Positions 25,389 through 34,936 of a stretch of 64,000 nt of DNA are shown piece after piece. The position numbers and the translations under genes are program-made. The stretch spans positions 1 to 64,000 of the forward strand of contig JAQYHB010000052.1 in assembly GCA_028722305.1 (NCBI GenBank), in the 5' to 3' direction. The notes under the pieces are model-generated. The model ran no database searches and was not told the origin of the DNA. It worked only from the letters and a program-made list of their open reading frames with translations. How positions within the stretch are numbered: the first letter of the stretch is position 1; the number at the start of each line of letters is the position of its first letter. Source of the stretch: Spirochaetales bacterium. Lineage in GTDB: Bacteria > Spirochaetota > Spirochaetia > Sphaerochaetales > Sphaerochaetaceae.

Positions 25389-26903
25389 ATGGCGATTGTC
25401 GGTTTTGACAGTGAGAAGTATTTGGCGGAACAGACCCGTTACATTATGGACCGGGTGGGCAGGATCGATGGCAAGCTGTATCTGGAGTGTGGTGGGAAGC
25501 TGATGGGCGACTACCATGCTTCCCGTGTGCTTCCCGGTTTCGATCCGGACGTGAAGATGCGCGTCTTCCAATCCATGAAGGACAAGATCGATGTGATTGT
25601 CTGCATCTACGCCGGCGACATCGAGCACCGCAAGATCCGCAGTGACTTCGGCATCACCTACGCCGACAATGTCCTGAAACTGATTGACGACTACAACAAG
25701 TGGGGCCTGCTCTGCGACAAGGTGGTCATCACCCGTTATGAGCACCAGGAGATGGCGGACAAGTTCAAGGAGCGGCTGGAGCACGACGGGCTGCATGTCT
25801 ACCTGCACCGTCCGACCAAGGGCTATCCGGCCGACGTGGAGCGCATCGTCAGCGACGAGGGCTACGGGGCCAACCCGTATGTCGAGACCGAGCGCCCGCT
25901 GGTCATCGTCACCGCCCCAGGGCCGGGAAGCGGCAAGCTGGGGACCTGCCTCAGCCAGATGTACCATGACTACAAGGCAGGCCGGAAGAGCCGCTACGCC
26001 AAGTTCGAGACCTTTCCGGTCTGGAACCTGCCGATCGACCATCCGGTCAATGTCGCCTACGAGAGCGCGACTGCCGATATTGGCGACAAAAACCGGATCG
26101 ACCATTTCCATCTCGCCGCCTATGGGGTTCCGACCGTCAACTATTCCCGTGACCTGGAGGCCTATCCTTTGCTGCGGCGGATTCTGGAGAAGATCACCGG
26201 CGAGTGCGTCTACAAGAGTCCTACCGACATGGGCGTCAACCGGATCGCCTTCGGCATCGTCAGCGACGACGTCTGCCGCCAGGCGGCCAACCAGGAGATT
26301 ATCCGCCGTTTCCTGCACGCCCAGAGCGATTTCGCCCTTGGCCAATGCACGGCCGAGACGGTGGAGCGCTGCCAGGAAATCATGCAGCGCTGCGGGTTGA
26401 ACGAGATGGACCGGCCGGTCGTTTCCGCCGCCCGCGCAGCCCGAGAGCGGGGCATCACCCGCAACAAGGGTTTCAACGGCATCGTCTGCGCCGCCGCGAT
26501 CCAGTTGCCCGACGGCAGGATTGCTACTGGCTGCAACACGCCCTTGATGCATGCCGCCTCCAGTGCCATGCTCAACGCCTTGAAGCTGCTGGGGAACGTG
26601 GACCATGACACCGACCTGATCAGCCCTGCAATCATCCGCAACATTACCGACCTGAAGCGGACGACGCTCAGCGGACGCGGGGTCTCAATCAACCTGGACG
26701 AGATGCTGATCTGCCTTGCCATGAGTGCCGCGGTCAACCGGTACGCCGAGAGGGCGGTGGGCCTGCTTCCCCAGCTGAGGGGCTGCGAGATGCACCTGAC
26801 CCACATTCCTTCCAGCGGGGACACGGCTGGCCTGCGCAAGCTCCGACTGCACGTGACCAGCGACCCGAAATTCCCAAGAACCAATTTTTATCACCCGCTT
26901 TGA
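25389..26903 (+). CDS. DUF1846 family protein
   Basis: 504 residues, the usual size for DUF1846. It begins VGFDSEKYLAEQTRYIMDRV and carries LECGGKLMGDYHASRVLPGF, then TAPGPGSGKLGTCLSQMYHD, a P-loop-like turn, and ETFPVWNLPIDHPVNVAYES. ATG at 25389 is chosen because GAGGGG lies 9 bases upstream. The function is not established; structures show two Rossmann-like domains. It ends 23 bp before the first Rrf2 regulator. Confidence 0.88.
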   Translation: MAIVGFDSEKYLAEQTRYIMDRVGRIDGKLYLECGGKLMGDYHASRVLPGFDPDVKMRVFQSMKDKIDVIVCIYAGDIEHRKIRSDFGITYADNVLKLIDDYNKWGLLCDKVVITRYEHQEMADKFKERLEHDGLHVYLHRPTKGYPADVERIVSDEGYGANPYVETERPLVIVTAPGPGSGKLGTCLSQMYHDYKAGRKSRYAKFETFPVWNLPIDHPVNVAYESATADIGDKNRIDHFHLAAYGVPTVNYSRDLEAYPLLRRILEKITGECVYKSPTDMGVNRIAFGIVSDDVCRQAANQEIIRRFLHAQSDFALGQCTAETVERCQEIMQRCGLNEMDRPVVSAARAARERGITRNKGFNGIVCAAAIQLPDGRIATGCNTPLMHAASSAMLNALKLLGNVDHDTDLISPAIIRNITDLKRTTLSGRGVSINLDEMLICLAMSAAVNRYAERAVGLLPQLRGCEMHLTHIPSSGDTAGLRKLRLHVTSDPKFPRTNFYHPL

Positions 26904-26926
26904 GTGTTTTTTGGTACATTAAGATC

Positions 26927-27331
26927 ATGACACTCTCTACGAAAGGAAGGTACAGTCTGGAAGCGCTTCTGTTTCTTGCCGTCAGCGGCAAGGAGGAAAG
27001 CGGCAAGGCGATCAGCGACGCCACCGGCATCCCGCTGGGGTATCTGGCCCAGCTGATGATGCCGCTACGCAAAGCCGGTATCGTCACCGCCCGTCGCGGT
27101 GCCGATGGCGGCTACCTGCTAGCCAATCCCGAGGTGACCCCGCGTGAGGTCCTGGAAGCAAGCGAGGGTGGATTGCATCTGCCCTGCAAGGAATGTTCCT
27201 TCCAGGCCGAATGTTCCACCGAGGGGTTCTGGAGCGAGGTGCAGAAGACGGTCGACTCGGTCACCGGCTCGGTCACCTTGCTGGCCCTGGCGGAAGACCT
27301 GCGGACCATGACGGTGGGGGTGGGACTATGA
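26927..27331 (+). CDS. Rrf2-family regulator with Cys cluster (IscR/CymR-like)
   Basis: 134 residues. The N-terminal winged helix reads TLSTKGRYSLEALLFLAVS and GIPLGYLAQLMMPLRKAGI, then the wing ARRGADGGYLLA. A Cys motif CKECSFQAEC is placed where IscR binds an Fe-S cluster. Rrf2 proteins sense Fe-S, NO, or cysteine status. Its stop overlaps the start of a second Rrf2 gene (ATGA). The pair sits directly upstream of a peptide ABC operon that shares an operator-like element with cysK. Confidence 0.88.
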   Translation: MTLSTKGRYSLEALLFLAVSGKEESGKAISDATGIPLGYLAQLMMPLRKAGIVTARRGADGGYLLANPEVTPREVLEASEGGLHLPCKECSFQAECSTEGFWSEVQKTVDSVTGSVTLLALAEDLRTMTVGVGL

Positions 27332-27732
27332 TCATCACCACCCGCGCCCGCTATGGACTGAGGCTCCTGGTCGATGTCGCCCAGCATCCTGGTTCCTGCC
27401 AGCTTTCGCAGGTGGCCGAACGGCAACATGTGGGGCTTCCCTATCTGCGTCAGCTCTCCCTCCTGCTTTCCCGCGCCGGCTTCCTTTTCTCCAGCAAGGG
27501 AAGGGGTGGTGGTGTCCAGCTGGCCCGCCCCGCAGGAGAGATCACGATGAAGGATGTCTTCACCGCCTTGGAGGGGGACATCTGCCTGACCCCGCCGAGC
27601 GACCACGAAAGTCCCTACGCCGCATGCCTGCGCATGTTCCTCTACGAGAAGGTGGACGAGCAGCTTGGAGCGATGATGGAACAGGTGACGTTGGCCGACT
27701 TGCTTTCCTCTCCGAAGAATTTCATGATTTGA
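27328..27732 (+). CDS. Second Rrf2-family regulator
   Basis: 134 residues from ATG 27328, coupled to the preceding Rrf2 gene. It starts MIITTRARYGLRLLVDVAQH and has HVGLPYLRQLSLLLSRAGF, then SSKGRGGGVQLAR, the winged-helix pattern. Only two Cys occur in the sensor region (DICLTP, AACLRM), so an Fe-S cluster is less certain than in its neighbour. The pairing suggests a heterodimer or two regulators with different inputs. A terminator-like hairpin follows. Confidence 0.87.
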   Translation: MIITTRARYGLRLLVDVAQHPGSCQLSQVAERQHVGLPYLRQLSLLLSRAGFLFSSKGRGGGVQLARPAGEITMKDVFTALEGDICLTPPSDHESPYAACLRMFLYEKVDEQLGAMMEQVTLADLLSSPKNFMI

Positions 27733-27757
27733 CGCGAAATTGCGAATGGTTTCCATG

Positions 27758-27786
27758 ACGTCCTGGATGTGCTCCGGGACGTTTTT
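27758..27786 (+). terminator. Terminator after the Rrf2 pair
   Basis: ACGTCC (27758-27763) pairs with GGACGT (27777-27782), followed by TTTTT. Confidence 0.5.
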
Positions 27787-27804
27787 CTTGCAGACGGGTT
27801 CTGC

Positions 27805-27833
27805 TTGACACGGTTTCTGGCCATAAATATTAT
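27805..27833 (+). promoter_or_regulatory. Promoter of the peptide ABC operon
   Basis: TTGACA (27805-27810), 17-base spacer, TATTAT (27828-27833): a near-consensus sigma70 promoter. The 27733-28047 gap holds this promoter, the 14-bp element just after it and a ~190-base leader. The leader contains a 22-codon frame (27890-27958) without RBS that I do not consider a gene. Confidence 0.75.
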
Positions 27834-27840
27834 AAACTAA

Positions 27841-27854
27841 ATAAAATTACTAAT
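27841..27854 (+). promoter_or_regulatory. Shared 14-bp operator-like element, ABC operon copy
   Basis: ATAAAATTACTAAT starts 13 bases after the first base of the -10 box, overlapping the expected transcription start. The identical 14-mer occurs at 34907-34920 upstream of cysK at the identical offset. The AT-rich character is similar to known Rrf2/CymR sites. Binding by the adjacent Rrf2 proteins is inferred. Confidence 0.6.
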
Positions 27855-28047
27855 GATTATGGACGTCGTGGTTTCCAAATGTTTGAAAAATGGATAAAAA
27901 AACACATGTAATGGAATTGCTTGCGACTGGTCGAAGATTCATCGAGATTGATGCATGAAGATTGCATACACATTCTTGACAATGAATCAGACCGTGCACA
28001 TGATTTGGCCATTGGCGGAATGCCATGGCAAGAGGGGATGAAATCAG

Positions 28048-29607
28048 ATGAAAAGACAGACGTTGTTCGGCATGGCGTTGCTTGCCATTGCCGCATTTTT
28101 TGTATCGTGTGGAGGGAATGCCCGGAAGCAGACGGCTTCATCCGGCGCGCAGAATGCCGCTACGAGCGTGTCGGCGGCTAAGACCAACTTGATTGTCGCC
28201 TTGGACGGCGAGCCCCAGCAGCTCGACCCGTATGCCCATTCCAACCAGAACGGCTTCGTGGTCTCCCGCCTGGTCTTCGAGAGCTTGATGAAGACTGATG
28301 ACAAGGGCAATGTCATCCCCTGGCTTGCCACTGCATGGGACATGGTGGATGACACCACGCTCCAGCTGACGCTACGGGACGACGTCTTCTTCCACGATGG
28401 GAGCAAGATGACCAGCGAGGATGTGGCCTACAGTCTGGCTCTCGCGGCCAAGAGCTCCTTCACCAGCAACCTGTTTGGTTCCATCGACACCGATGGCTTC
28501 GAGATGCCCGATGCCACCCATCTGGTGGTCAAGCTGAAGTTCCCCAATGCCGCCTTGATTCCGGCGATGGCATCGTACCGTTGCGCCATCGTCTGCAAGA
28601 ACTATTATGAGACTGCCACCGACGAGCAGAAGAGCCGCCGCCCGATGGGTACCGGACCGATGCGCTTCAAGAACTGGGTCACTGGCGACCGTATCGAACT
28701 GGAGGCCTTCGACAAGTACTGGGGCGAGCCGCTTCCCTACAAGGACTTCACCGCACGTGTCATCATCGAGGGTTCTTCCCGCGCCATCGAGCTGGAGACT
28801 GGCGGGGTCGATATCGCCTTCAACCTTCCTAACACCGAGTGGGACCGCATCGCGAGCAACCCGAAGACCCGCCTGATCAGCGGCAATACCCAGGGGGTGA
28901 GCTTCGTCACCTTCAACAGCTCGATCCCCCCGTATGGCAACCCGGATGTCCGTCGCGGCCTGGCCTACGCACTGAACCGTGACGCGCTGGTCCAGGTGGG
29001 CTGGGGCGGCAAGGCCGATGTGGCCGACAGCTTCTATTCTCCGACTGTTTTCGGGCACAAGAGCGAGGATTTGCCCGGCTATGACCCGGAGAAGGCGAAG
29101 GAGTATCTGGCGAAGGCTGGCTACAACGAGAGCAACCCGTTGCGCCTGGTCTACACGACCTATGACAGCACCTTGAACCGCAACTTCAGCGAGGCTGTCC
29201 AGGCCATGTGGACCGCTGTCGGTGTCCAGTGTGAGATCAACTTTGTCGACCTCGCCATGTATACCACGATGAACAACGCCGGCCAGATTCAGGTCAGCCT
29301 GATGACCAACACTGCCGTCATCAACGACCCGACTGCTGCTTTGCTCGCCTGGCCTACCAGCCGCACCATCTCGATCAGGCACAACGATGCCAAGGTGGAC
29401 GAGTACCTGGATGCCGGCAGAAGCACCTATGACCAGAGTGAGCGCGCGGGCATCTATGGCGAGTTGCAGGATTACCTGGCGGACAAGCTCTACACGTTCC
29501 CGATCGCGTTCCCGCAAAACGCCTACGGAAGCACCAGCCGGATCACCAACCTGCCGTTCTACCCGAACGTGGTTCCCGACCTGAGCCGGATCAAGTTCAC
29601 CGAGTAA
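28048..29607 (+). CDS. Peptide-type ABC transporter substrate-binding lipoprotein
   Basis: 519 residues of the SBP_bac_5 (DppA/OppA/NikA) class. A lipoprotein signal peptide ends FFVSC-GGN, so the protein is lipid-anchored facing the periplasm. Family blocks: LQLTLRDDVFFHDGSKMTSE, RPMGTGPMRFKNW, VDIAFNLPN and FNSSIPPYGNPDVRRGLAYA. It binds peptides or related solutes and passes them to the permeases encoded next. First gene of a six-gene operon. A stem-loop separates it from the permease genes, a common arrangement for raising SBP yield. Confidence 0.9.
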   Translation: MKRQTLFGMALLAIAAFFVSCGGNARKQTASSGAQNAATSVSAAKTNLIVALDGEPQQLDPYAHSNQNGFVVSRLVFESLMKTDDKGNVIPWLATAWDMVDDTTLQLTLRDDVFFHDGSKMTSEDVAYSLALAAKSSFTSNLFGSIDTDGFEMPDATHLVVKLKFPNAALIPAMASYRCAIVCKNYYETATDEQKSRRPMGTGPMRFKNWVTGDRIELEAFDKYWGEPLPYKDFTARVIIEGSSRAIELETGGVDIAFNLPNTEWDRIASNPKTRLISGNTQGVSFVTFNSSIPPYGNPDVRRGLAYALNRDALVQVGWGGKADVADSFYSPTVFGHKSEDLPGYDPEKAKEYLAKAGYNESNPLRLVYTTYDSTLNRNFSEAVQAMWTAVGVQCEINFVDLAMYTTMNNAGQIQVSLMTNTAVINDPTAALLAWPTSRTISIRHNDAKVDEYLDAGRSTYDQSERAGIYGELQDYLADKLYTFPIAFPQNAYGSTSRITNLPFYPNVVPDLSRIKFTE

Positions 29608-29627
29608 AGGCGATCGACTGCCTGAAA

Positions 29628-29657
29628 AAGAGGCCGCTCGGGGTAAGGCGGCCTCTT
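29628..29657 (+). terminator. Intercistronic stem-loop (partial terminator / mRNA stabiliser)
   Basis: AAGAGGCCGC (29628-29637) and GCGGCCTCTT (29648-29657) form a perfect 10-bp stem with no T-run. It probably protects or attenuates between the binding-protein and permease genes. Confidence 0.55.
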
Positions 29658-29677
29658 GACTGTCAAAGGGGAGAGTT

Positions 29678-30649
29678 ATGGGACGTTACATCCTCAAACG
29701 TATTTTGGCGACCATTCCTGTGTTGCTGTGTGTCACCTTCGTCATTTTCACGCTGATGCACTTTACCGATGGAGATCCCGCCCGGCTGATCCTTGGCGAT
29801 ACCGCCAGCGAGGCCGAGGTGTTGGCGATGCGAAGCGAGATGGGGCTCGACAAGCCTTTCCTCGAGCAGTATTTCCGCTACCTTGGCGGGTTGCTGCACG
29901 GTGATCTGGGTATTTCCTACATGACGAAGATGCCGGTTTCCAGCGAGATCATGAACCGTTTGCCGGTCACCGCCCGGCTGGCGTTCCTTTCCTGCCTGTT
30001 CGCCATCTGCGTGGGGGTTCCCGCCGGCATCATCAGCGCGGTGCGTCAGTACTCCCTCCTGGACAACGTCCTTACCGTCCTGGCCCTGCTGGGCATCACC
30101 ATGCCGAACTTCTGGCTGGCCCTGATGCTGATCCTGTTCTTTTCCGTCTCGCTGGGCATCTTGCCCGCCAGCGGCCTGTACGGTCCCCTGTACTATATCA
30201 TGCCGATTATCTCGATCAGCGCTGCCAGCGTCGCCACCATCACCCGCATGACCCGCAGCAGCATGCTTGAGGTGATCCGTAGCGACTATATCCGTACCGC
30301 CCGCGCCAAGGGGCTTTCCGAGCGCGAGGTGATTTTCCGCCACGCGTTGAAGAACGCGCTGATCCCCATCCTGACCATCGTCGGCATCCAATTCGCCAGC
30401 GGCCTCTCGGGGGCGGTGGTGAACGAGCAGGTTTTCGCCATTCCCGGTATCGGGAAGATGATGATCGACGCGATCAAGAACCGCAACTACCCCTTGGTCG
30501 AGGGAGGCGTGCTGGTGATTGCCGTCATGTGCTGCCTGGTCAATCTGGCGGTCGACCTGATGTACGCGGTCGCCGATCCGAGGATCAAGATGCAGTACAC
30601 CAAGGCCAAACGCAAGGATACGCAGGACGCGGGGGAGAGCGAGGAATGA
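29678..30649 (+). CDS. ABC transporter permease (DppB/OppB type)
   Basis: 323 residues, about six membrane helices. The N-terminus is typical (YILKRILATIPVLLCVTFVI, then GDPARLILG). The EAA loop that docks the ATPases reads DYIRTARAKGLSEREVIFRH, followed by ALKNALIP. It forms half of the inner-membrane channel with the next gene, which overlaps its stop by 4 bases. Confidence 0.92.
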   Translation: MGRYILKRILATIPVLLCVTFVIFTLMHFTDGDPARLILGDTASEAEVLAMRSEMGLDKPFLEQYFRYLGGLLHGDLGISYMTKMPVSSEIMNRLPVTARLAFLSCLFAICVGVPAGIISAVRQYSLLDNVLTVLALLGITMPNFWLALMLILFFSVSLGILPASGLYGPLYYIMPIISISAASVATITRMTRSSMLEVIRSDYIRTARAKGLSEREVIFRHALKNALIPILTIVGIQFASGLSGAVVNEQVFAIPGIGKMMIDAIKNRNYPLVEGGVLVIAVMCCLVNLAVDLMYAVADPRIKMQYTKAKRKDTQDAGESEE

Positions 30650-31512
30650 GCAAGCAGGACCCGACCAAGAAACGGAGCCAGCTTTCCTATGTCTGGCATT
30701 ACCTGAAGCGTGACCGGTTGGCCATGCTGGGTCTTTGCGGTCTGACGGTGCTGGTGGCCTGCGCCATCTTCGCCCCTCTGATCGCACCCTATGACTATGC
30801 GTTGCAGGACTACCTGTCGTTGAACCAGGCACCCAGCCTGAGGCACCTGTTCGGGACGGACAACTTCGGCCGCGACATCTTCAGCCGCGTTGTCTTCGGC
30901 GCCAGGATCAGCCTGATGGTGGGCTTCATCAGCCTCGCCATCGGCGCTTTCCTCGGTAGCCTGCTGGGAGCAGTAGCCGGTTACTTCGGACGTTTCAGCG
31001 AGACGCTGATCATGCGCGGCTGCGACATCATGATGTCGATTCCCTCGACGGTGCTTGCCATCACCATCGCCACGACGCTGGGGCCGGGGTTGGTCAATGC
31101 CGTCATCGCCCTCTCCATCAGCTCGATTCCTTCCTTCTGCCGGGTGGTGCGTGGCTCGACCCTGACCGTCAAGGACCAGGAGTATATCGAGGCCGCCCGG
31201 GTCATCGGGGCGAGCGACTGGCATATCATCCGCCGTTATGTCTTCCCAAACGTGCTTGCCCCGATCATTGTCCAGGCGACGTTGGGTATCGGCAAGTCGA
31301 TCATCATGTGCGCCTCCCTGAGCTTTCTCGGGCTGGGCATCCAGCCACCGACCCCCGAGTGGGGAGCGATGCTCAGCACGGCGCGCACCTATATGCGCGA
31401 CTATCCCTACCAGGTCATCTTCCCTGGTCTCGCGATCATGCTGACCGTCCTCTCGCTGAACCTGTTCGGCGACGGACTCAGGGACGCGCTCGACCCGAAA
31501 CTGAAGAGGTAA
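30646..31512 (+). CDS. ABC transporter permease (DppC/OppC type)
   Basis: 288 residues from ATG 30646 (ATGA overlap). The cytosolic N-terminus precedes the first helix LAMLGLCGLTVLVACAIFAP. FGTDNFGRDIFSRVVFGAR is the DppC signature. The EAA loop reads EYIEAARVIGASDWHIIRRY. It pairs with the DppB-type permease. The ATPase gene follows 3 bp later. Confidence 0.92.
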   Translation: MSKQDPTKKRSQLSYVWHYLKRDRLAMLGLCGLTVLVACAIFAPLIAPYDYALQDYLSLNQAPSLRHLFGTDNFGRDIFSRVVFGARISLMVGFISLAIGAFLGSLLGAVAGYFGRFSETLIMRGCDIMMSIPSTVLAITIATTLGPGLVNAVIALSISSIPSFCRVVRGSTLTVKDQEYIEAARVIGASDWHIIRRYVFPNVLAPIIVQATLGIGKSIIMCASLSFLGLGIQPPTPEWGAMLSTARTYMRDYPYQVIFPGLAIMLTVLSLNLFGDGLRDALDPKLKR

Positions 31513-31515
31513 GCC

Positions 31516-32496
31516 ATGGAGCACGAAGAAACCATTCTTTCCGTCAGGGACCTGGTGGTCCACTATGAGACGGATGACGGCCTGGTGCGGGCGGTCAACG
31601 GGGTCAGCTTCGACCTGAAGAAGGGCGAGACCCTCGGTCTGGTCGGCGAGACCGGTGCCGGCAAGACCACCACGGCCCTGGGCCTGATGCGGCTGGTGCC
31701 CGACCCGCCTGGGAGAATCGTCAGTGGACAGATTTTGTTGCAAGGCAGGGACCTGGTCAAACTGAGCGAGGAGCGGATGCGTCTGATCCGCGGCAACGAG
31801 ATCAGCATGATCTTCCAGGACCCGATGACCAGCCTGAACCCGGTGATGAAGGTGGGGGACCAGATTGGGGAGGTGGTGCGCAAGCACCGGAAGGTAAGCC
31901 GCCTCGAGGCGGAAAAAATCGCCGCCCAGATGCTGGAGACGGTCGGGATCCCACGGGAGCGGATGAACGACTATCCCCACCAGTTCTCCGGTGGCATGAA
32001 GCAACGGGTGGTGATCGCCATCGCCCTTGCCTGTCGCCCGGCCCTGATCATCGCCGATGAGCCAACCACGGCATTGGATGTCACCATCCAGGCGCAGGTC
32101 CTGGAATTGATGCGGAACCTGCGGGACCAGTACCGGACCAGCATGCTGCTGATCACCCATGACCTTGGCGTTGTCGCTGAAATCTGCGACAAGGTCGCCA
32201 TCATGTACGCCGGTCTGATCATGGAATCGGGGAACTTGCCCGACATTTATCTACATACAGCCCATCCCTACACCAAGGGACTCTTCGGGAGCCTGCCCAG
32301 CATGAACACCAGGGAGAAGCGGCTGCATCCGATCCATGGGTTGATGCCGGATCCGACCGACCTGCCCCCCGGTTGTCCCTTCGCTCCCCGTTGCTCCCAC
32401 GCGACAGCGGAGTGCGGCTGTCAGCTCCCGGCGCTCCGGGAGCTGACACCCGGGCATTTGGTGCGGTGCATCCACGCGGATGAGGAGGCAAGGTGA
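31516..32496 (+). CDS. Peptide ABC transporter ATPase (DppD/OppD type)
   Basis: 326 residues. Walker [12 protein letters not shown]-loop [16 protein letters not shown], signature [16 protein letters not shown], Walker [13 protein letters not shown], and the C-terminal oligopeptide-ATPase Cys motif region ([10 protein letters not shown]). It energises transport as a heterodimer with the following ATPase, whose start overlaps this stop (TGATG). Confidence 0.93.
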   Translation: MEHEETILSVRDLVVHYETDDGLVRAVNGVSFDLKKGETLGLVGETGAGKTTTALGLMRLVPDPPGRIVSGQILLQGRDLVKLSEERMRLIRGNEISMIFQDPMTSLNPVMKVGDQIGEVVRKHRKVSRLEAEKIAAQMLETVGIPRERMNDYPHQFSGGMKQRVVIAIALACRPALIIADEPTTALDVTIQAQVLELMRNLRDQYRTSMLLITHDLGVVAEICDKVAIMYAGLIMESGNLPDIYLHTAHPYTKGLFGSLPSMNTREKRLHPIHGLMPDPTDLPPGCPFAPRCSHATAECGCQLPALRELTPGHLVRCIHADEEAR

Positions 32497-33458
32497 TGGA
32501 ACTGCTGGCAGTAAAGGACTTGAAGAAGTACTTCAAGACACCGCATGGGACGCTGCATGCCGTCGATGGGGTCAGTTTCACCATCGACGAGGGAAAGACC
32601 CTCGGGGTGGTCGGAGAGAGCGGCTGTGGCAAGAGTACCTTGGGAAGGGTGTTGGTCCGGTTGCTTCCCGCGACCAGTGGCGAGGTGCTCTGGAGGGGAA
32701 CAGACATCCTTCACGCGAAAATGACCCCTCAGCTTCGACGCGGGATGCAGATGATTTTCCAGGACCCGTTCAGCAGCCTGAACCCCCGCATGACGGTGGG
32801 CGAGACGATTGCCGAGCCGATGGAGATCCACCATATGTTCCAAACCCGCCGCGAGATTGACGCACAGGTGGCAAAGCTGATGGACACGGTAGGCCTTGCC
32901 AGCCGCTTCGTCAACAGCTATCCCCACGAGCTTGACGGGGGAAGACGGCAGCGTATCGGCATCGCACGCGCGCTTTCCCTGAATCCCTCCTTTATCGTCT
33001 GCGACGAGCCGGTCAGCGCACTGGATGTCTCCATCCAGGCGCAAATCCTCAACCTGATGCAGGACCTGCAGGAGGAGCGGGGATTCACATACCTTTTCAT
33101 CACCCACGACCTCTCGGTCGTCCGCCATATCTCCACCGAGGTCATGGTCATGTATTTGGGAATGATGGTGGAGAAGGCTCCCTGCGAGGAGCTTTTCGCG
33201 CACACCTTGCATCCCTATACCCAGGCGCTTCTGGCCGCGGTCCCCCGTCCGGTGGTAACCGATGCTCCGGCCCACCACGCGCTCCTGCGGGGGGAGATCA
33301 CCAGCCCGATTGACCCGAAACCTGGTTGCCGTTTTGCCGCGCGTTGTCCGTATGCCGGGGATATCTGCTTCCGCCAGACTCCCGCATTGCGGGAGGTGAG
33401 GGCGGAGCATTTTGTCGCTTGCCACAAGGTGGAGGAGGATACCGATGGGAAAGCGTGA
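32496..33458 (+). CDS. Peptide ABC transporter ATPase (DppF/OppF type)
   Basis: 320 residues from ATG 32496. Walker A GESGCGKSTL, Q-loop MIFQDPFSSLNPRM, signature LDGGRRQRIGIARAL, Walker B FIVCDEPVSALD, H-loop ITHDLSVVRH and the C-terminal PGCRFAARCPYA motif. The signature has Asp in place of Ser, a variant I recall as common in this subfamily. It overlaps the MmgE/PrpD gene by 14 bp. Confidence 0.92.
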   Translation: MELLAVKDLKKYFKTPHGTLHAVDGVSFTIDEGKTLGVVGESGCGKSTLGRVLVRLLPATSGEVLWRGTDILHAKMTPQLRRGMQMIFQDPFSSLNPRMTVGETIAEPMEIHHMFQTRREIDAQVAKLMDTVGLASRFVNSYPHELDGGRRQRIGIARALSLNPSFIVCDEPVSALDVSIQAQILNLMQDLQEERGFTYLFITHDLSVVRHISTEVMVMYLGMMVEKAPCEELFAHTLHPYTQALLAAVPRPVVTDAPAHHALLRGEITSPIDPKPGCRFAARCPYAGDICFRQTPALREVRAEHFVACHKVEEDTDGKA

Positions 33459-34815
33459 CTCGATCAAGAAGCAATATCTGGATTCCATCATCGACTGCTA
33501 CTACGACCTGCGCTATGAGGATATTCCCCCAAGCGTGATCCATCAGATGCGGCGTTCGCTGCTCGACTATCTGGGTTGCGCCGCCTACACGGCCCACCAT
33601 CATGCGTGCGCCAGCCTGGTCAAGGTGATCCTATCCTTGGCGAAGGAGGGCGGCGTTCCGCTTTGGGGCGAGGAGGTGACGACGAACGATGCCTCCGCGG
33701 CCATGGCCAACGCCACCCGTATCAGCCACATCGAGCTGGACGACTGCTCGGCCATGGGAGCCAGCGTCCATCCGGGTGTCTACGTCTGGAGCGCAGCCTT
33801 CGCCGCGTGGTCGGAAAGCCACGCCGACGCGAGGACGGTGGTCCGGGCGGTGCTTTTCGGCTACGAGTTGGTCCTGCGCATGGGCCTGCTTTCCACCCAG
33901 CAGGTGCGCAACCTCGGGCTGCACGGTCCGGGCATGAACGGAGCGTTTGCCGCCTTGGCGGCCGGAGGCATGGTCGAGGGCTTGACCCGGCAGCAGATGA
34001 AGAACGCCATCGGCATCGCCGGCAGCCTGTTGCCTGTCTGCCCCTTTGTCAGTTTCCTTGACGGCACCGACTCCAAGGACCTGTATGGGGGCTGGGGTAC
34101 CTATCTGGGACTCTTCGCGGTCCACTGCGCCAAGGAAGGACTTACCGGCCCCCATGACATCATCGACGGCAACAAGAGCCTGATTTCCCTCTACAACGGA
34201 AGCACCAGCCCCTATATCCTGGGAAAGGACTTCCTGATCGACCATATCTCCTTCAAGGAGTTCAGCGCCTGCGCCAGCGTCCATCCCGCGCTCAGCGCCC
34301 TGCTTGCCATCATGGCCAGACATCCCTTTCATGGAGGAGAGGTGGAACATGTCCTCGTGGAGACCTATCCCTATTCGTATCAGCTGAACAGCGGGGTGGG
34401 GAAGGTCCTCAACCCCTCTTCAGCCCGGCTTTCCCTTCCCTACACCATCGCGGTCACCATCGAGGAAGGGGCCTTGAGTCCGGCAGCCTTCAACCCGGAG
34501 AGCCTGAAAAAGGGCAGGTACCAGAACCTGATGCGGAAGGTGGAGGTGAAGAATCATACCGCCTATGGAGACGGAGCCTTCGGGACCCGTGGCAGCATCG
34601 TCACCGTCACCCTGATGGACGGGACGGAACTCAGCGAGGAATCGCTGGGGAGCCGGTGGTCCAAAGGGGCAACGGACGACCAGCTGCTGGAGAAATTCCG
34701 GATCCTGAGCGAGGGGGCGTTCCCCGACAGGGACTCGATCGAATCACTGGTCTGGAGTTTTGGCGAGGGATCAAGTCCCGGACCCTTGATACAGGCACTC
34801 AGGCAGATCCGATAA
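33445..34815 (+). CDS. MmgE/PrpD family protein
   Basis: 456 residues from ATG 33445 (GAGGAGG upstream, inside the end of the ATPase gene). Family blocks: [31 protein letters not shown] and [20 protein letters not shown]. MmgE/PrpD proteins are 2-methylcitrate dehydratase-like enzymes; some act on iminodisuccinate or other small carboxylates. As last gene of the ABC operon it probably processes the imported compound. The substrate is unknown, and a sulfur link is inferred only from the shared operator with cysK. Confidence 0.85.
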   Translation: MGKRDSIKKQYLDSIIDCYYDLRYEDIPPSVIHQMRRSLLDYLGCAAYTAHHHACASLVKVILSLAKEGGVPLWGEEVTTNDASAAMANATRISHIELDDCSAMGASVHPGVYVWSAAFAAWSESHADARTVVRAVLFGYELVLRMGLLSTQQVRNLGLHGPGMNGAFAALAAGGMVEGLTRQQMKNAIGIAGSLLPVCPFVSFLDGTDSKDLYGGWGTYLGLFAVHCAKEGLTGPHDIIDGNKSLISLYNGSTSPYILGKDFLIDHISFKEFSACASVHPALSALLAIMARHPFHGGEVEHVLVETYPYSYQLNSGVGKVLNPSSARLSLPYTIAVTIEEGALSPAAFNPESLKKGRYQNLMRKVEVKNHTAYGDGAFGTRGSIVTVTLMDGTELSEESLGSRWSKGATDDQLLEKFRILSEGAFPDRDSIESLVWSFGEGSSPGPLIQALRQIR

Positions 34816-34824
34816 GGCAGAAGG

Positions 34825-34848
34825 GCATCCCGTTCGGGGTGCTTTTTT
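34825..34848 (+). terminator. Rho-independent terminator of the ABC operon
   Basis: GCATCCC (34825-34831), loop GTTC, GGGGTGC (34836-34842) with one G-T pair, then TTTTTT. Confidence 0.8.
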
Positions 34849-34870
34849 ATTGCAAACGAGCAACAATCAC

Positions 34871-34899
34871 TTGACAAGAGCGATAATCATGTTTATTAA
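34871..34899 (+). promoter_or_regulatory. Promoter of cysK
   Basis: TTGACA (34871-34876), 17-base spacer, TATTAA (34894-34899). The spacing is the same as in the ABC operon promoter. Confidence 0.7.
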
Positions 34900-34906
34900 T
34901 AAGATT

Positions 34907-34920
34907 ATAAAATTACTAAT
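34907..34920 (+). promoter_or_regulatory. Shared 14-bp operator-like element, cysK copy
   Basis: ATAAAATTACTAAT, identical to 27841-27854 and at the same offset from the -10 box. Flanking bases are also AT-rich and partly matching. Likely site of a common regulator, probably one of the two Rrf2 proteins. Confidence 0.6.
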
Positions 34921-34936
34921 AAATAGGAGATGTCAC

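Noticed and set aside
23658..26606. 982-codon open frame on the minus strand
   Set aside because: It lies opposite the well-recognised DAHP synthase, DJ-1 and DUF1846 genes; composition is typical of a GC-rich antisense shadow and no domain is visible.
27890..27958. 22-codon leader frame before the ABC operon
   Set aside because: No RBS and no run of regulatory codons (Cys, Met or Ser) to suggest attenuation.
27855..28047. Riboswitch in the ABC operon leader (e.g. SAM or T-box)
   Set aside because: I could not find conserved SAM-I or T-box elements, and no terminator hairpin precedes the start codon.
32496..33458. Unusual ABC signature LDGGRRQR in the DppF-type ATPase
   Set aside because: I recall the FDGGRRQR/LDGGRRQR variant from many OppF/DppF proteins, so it is not a defect.
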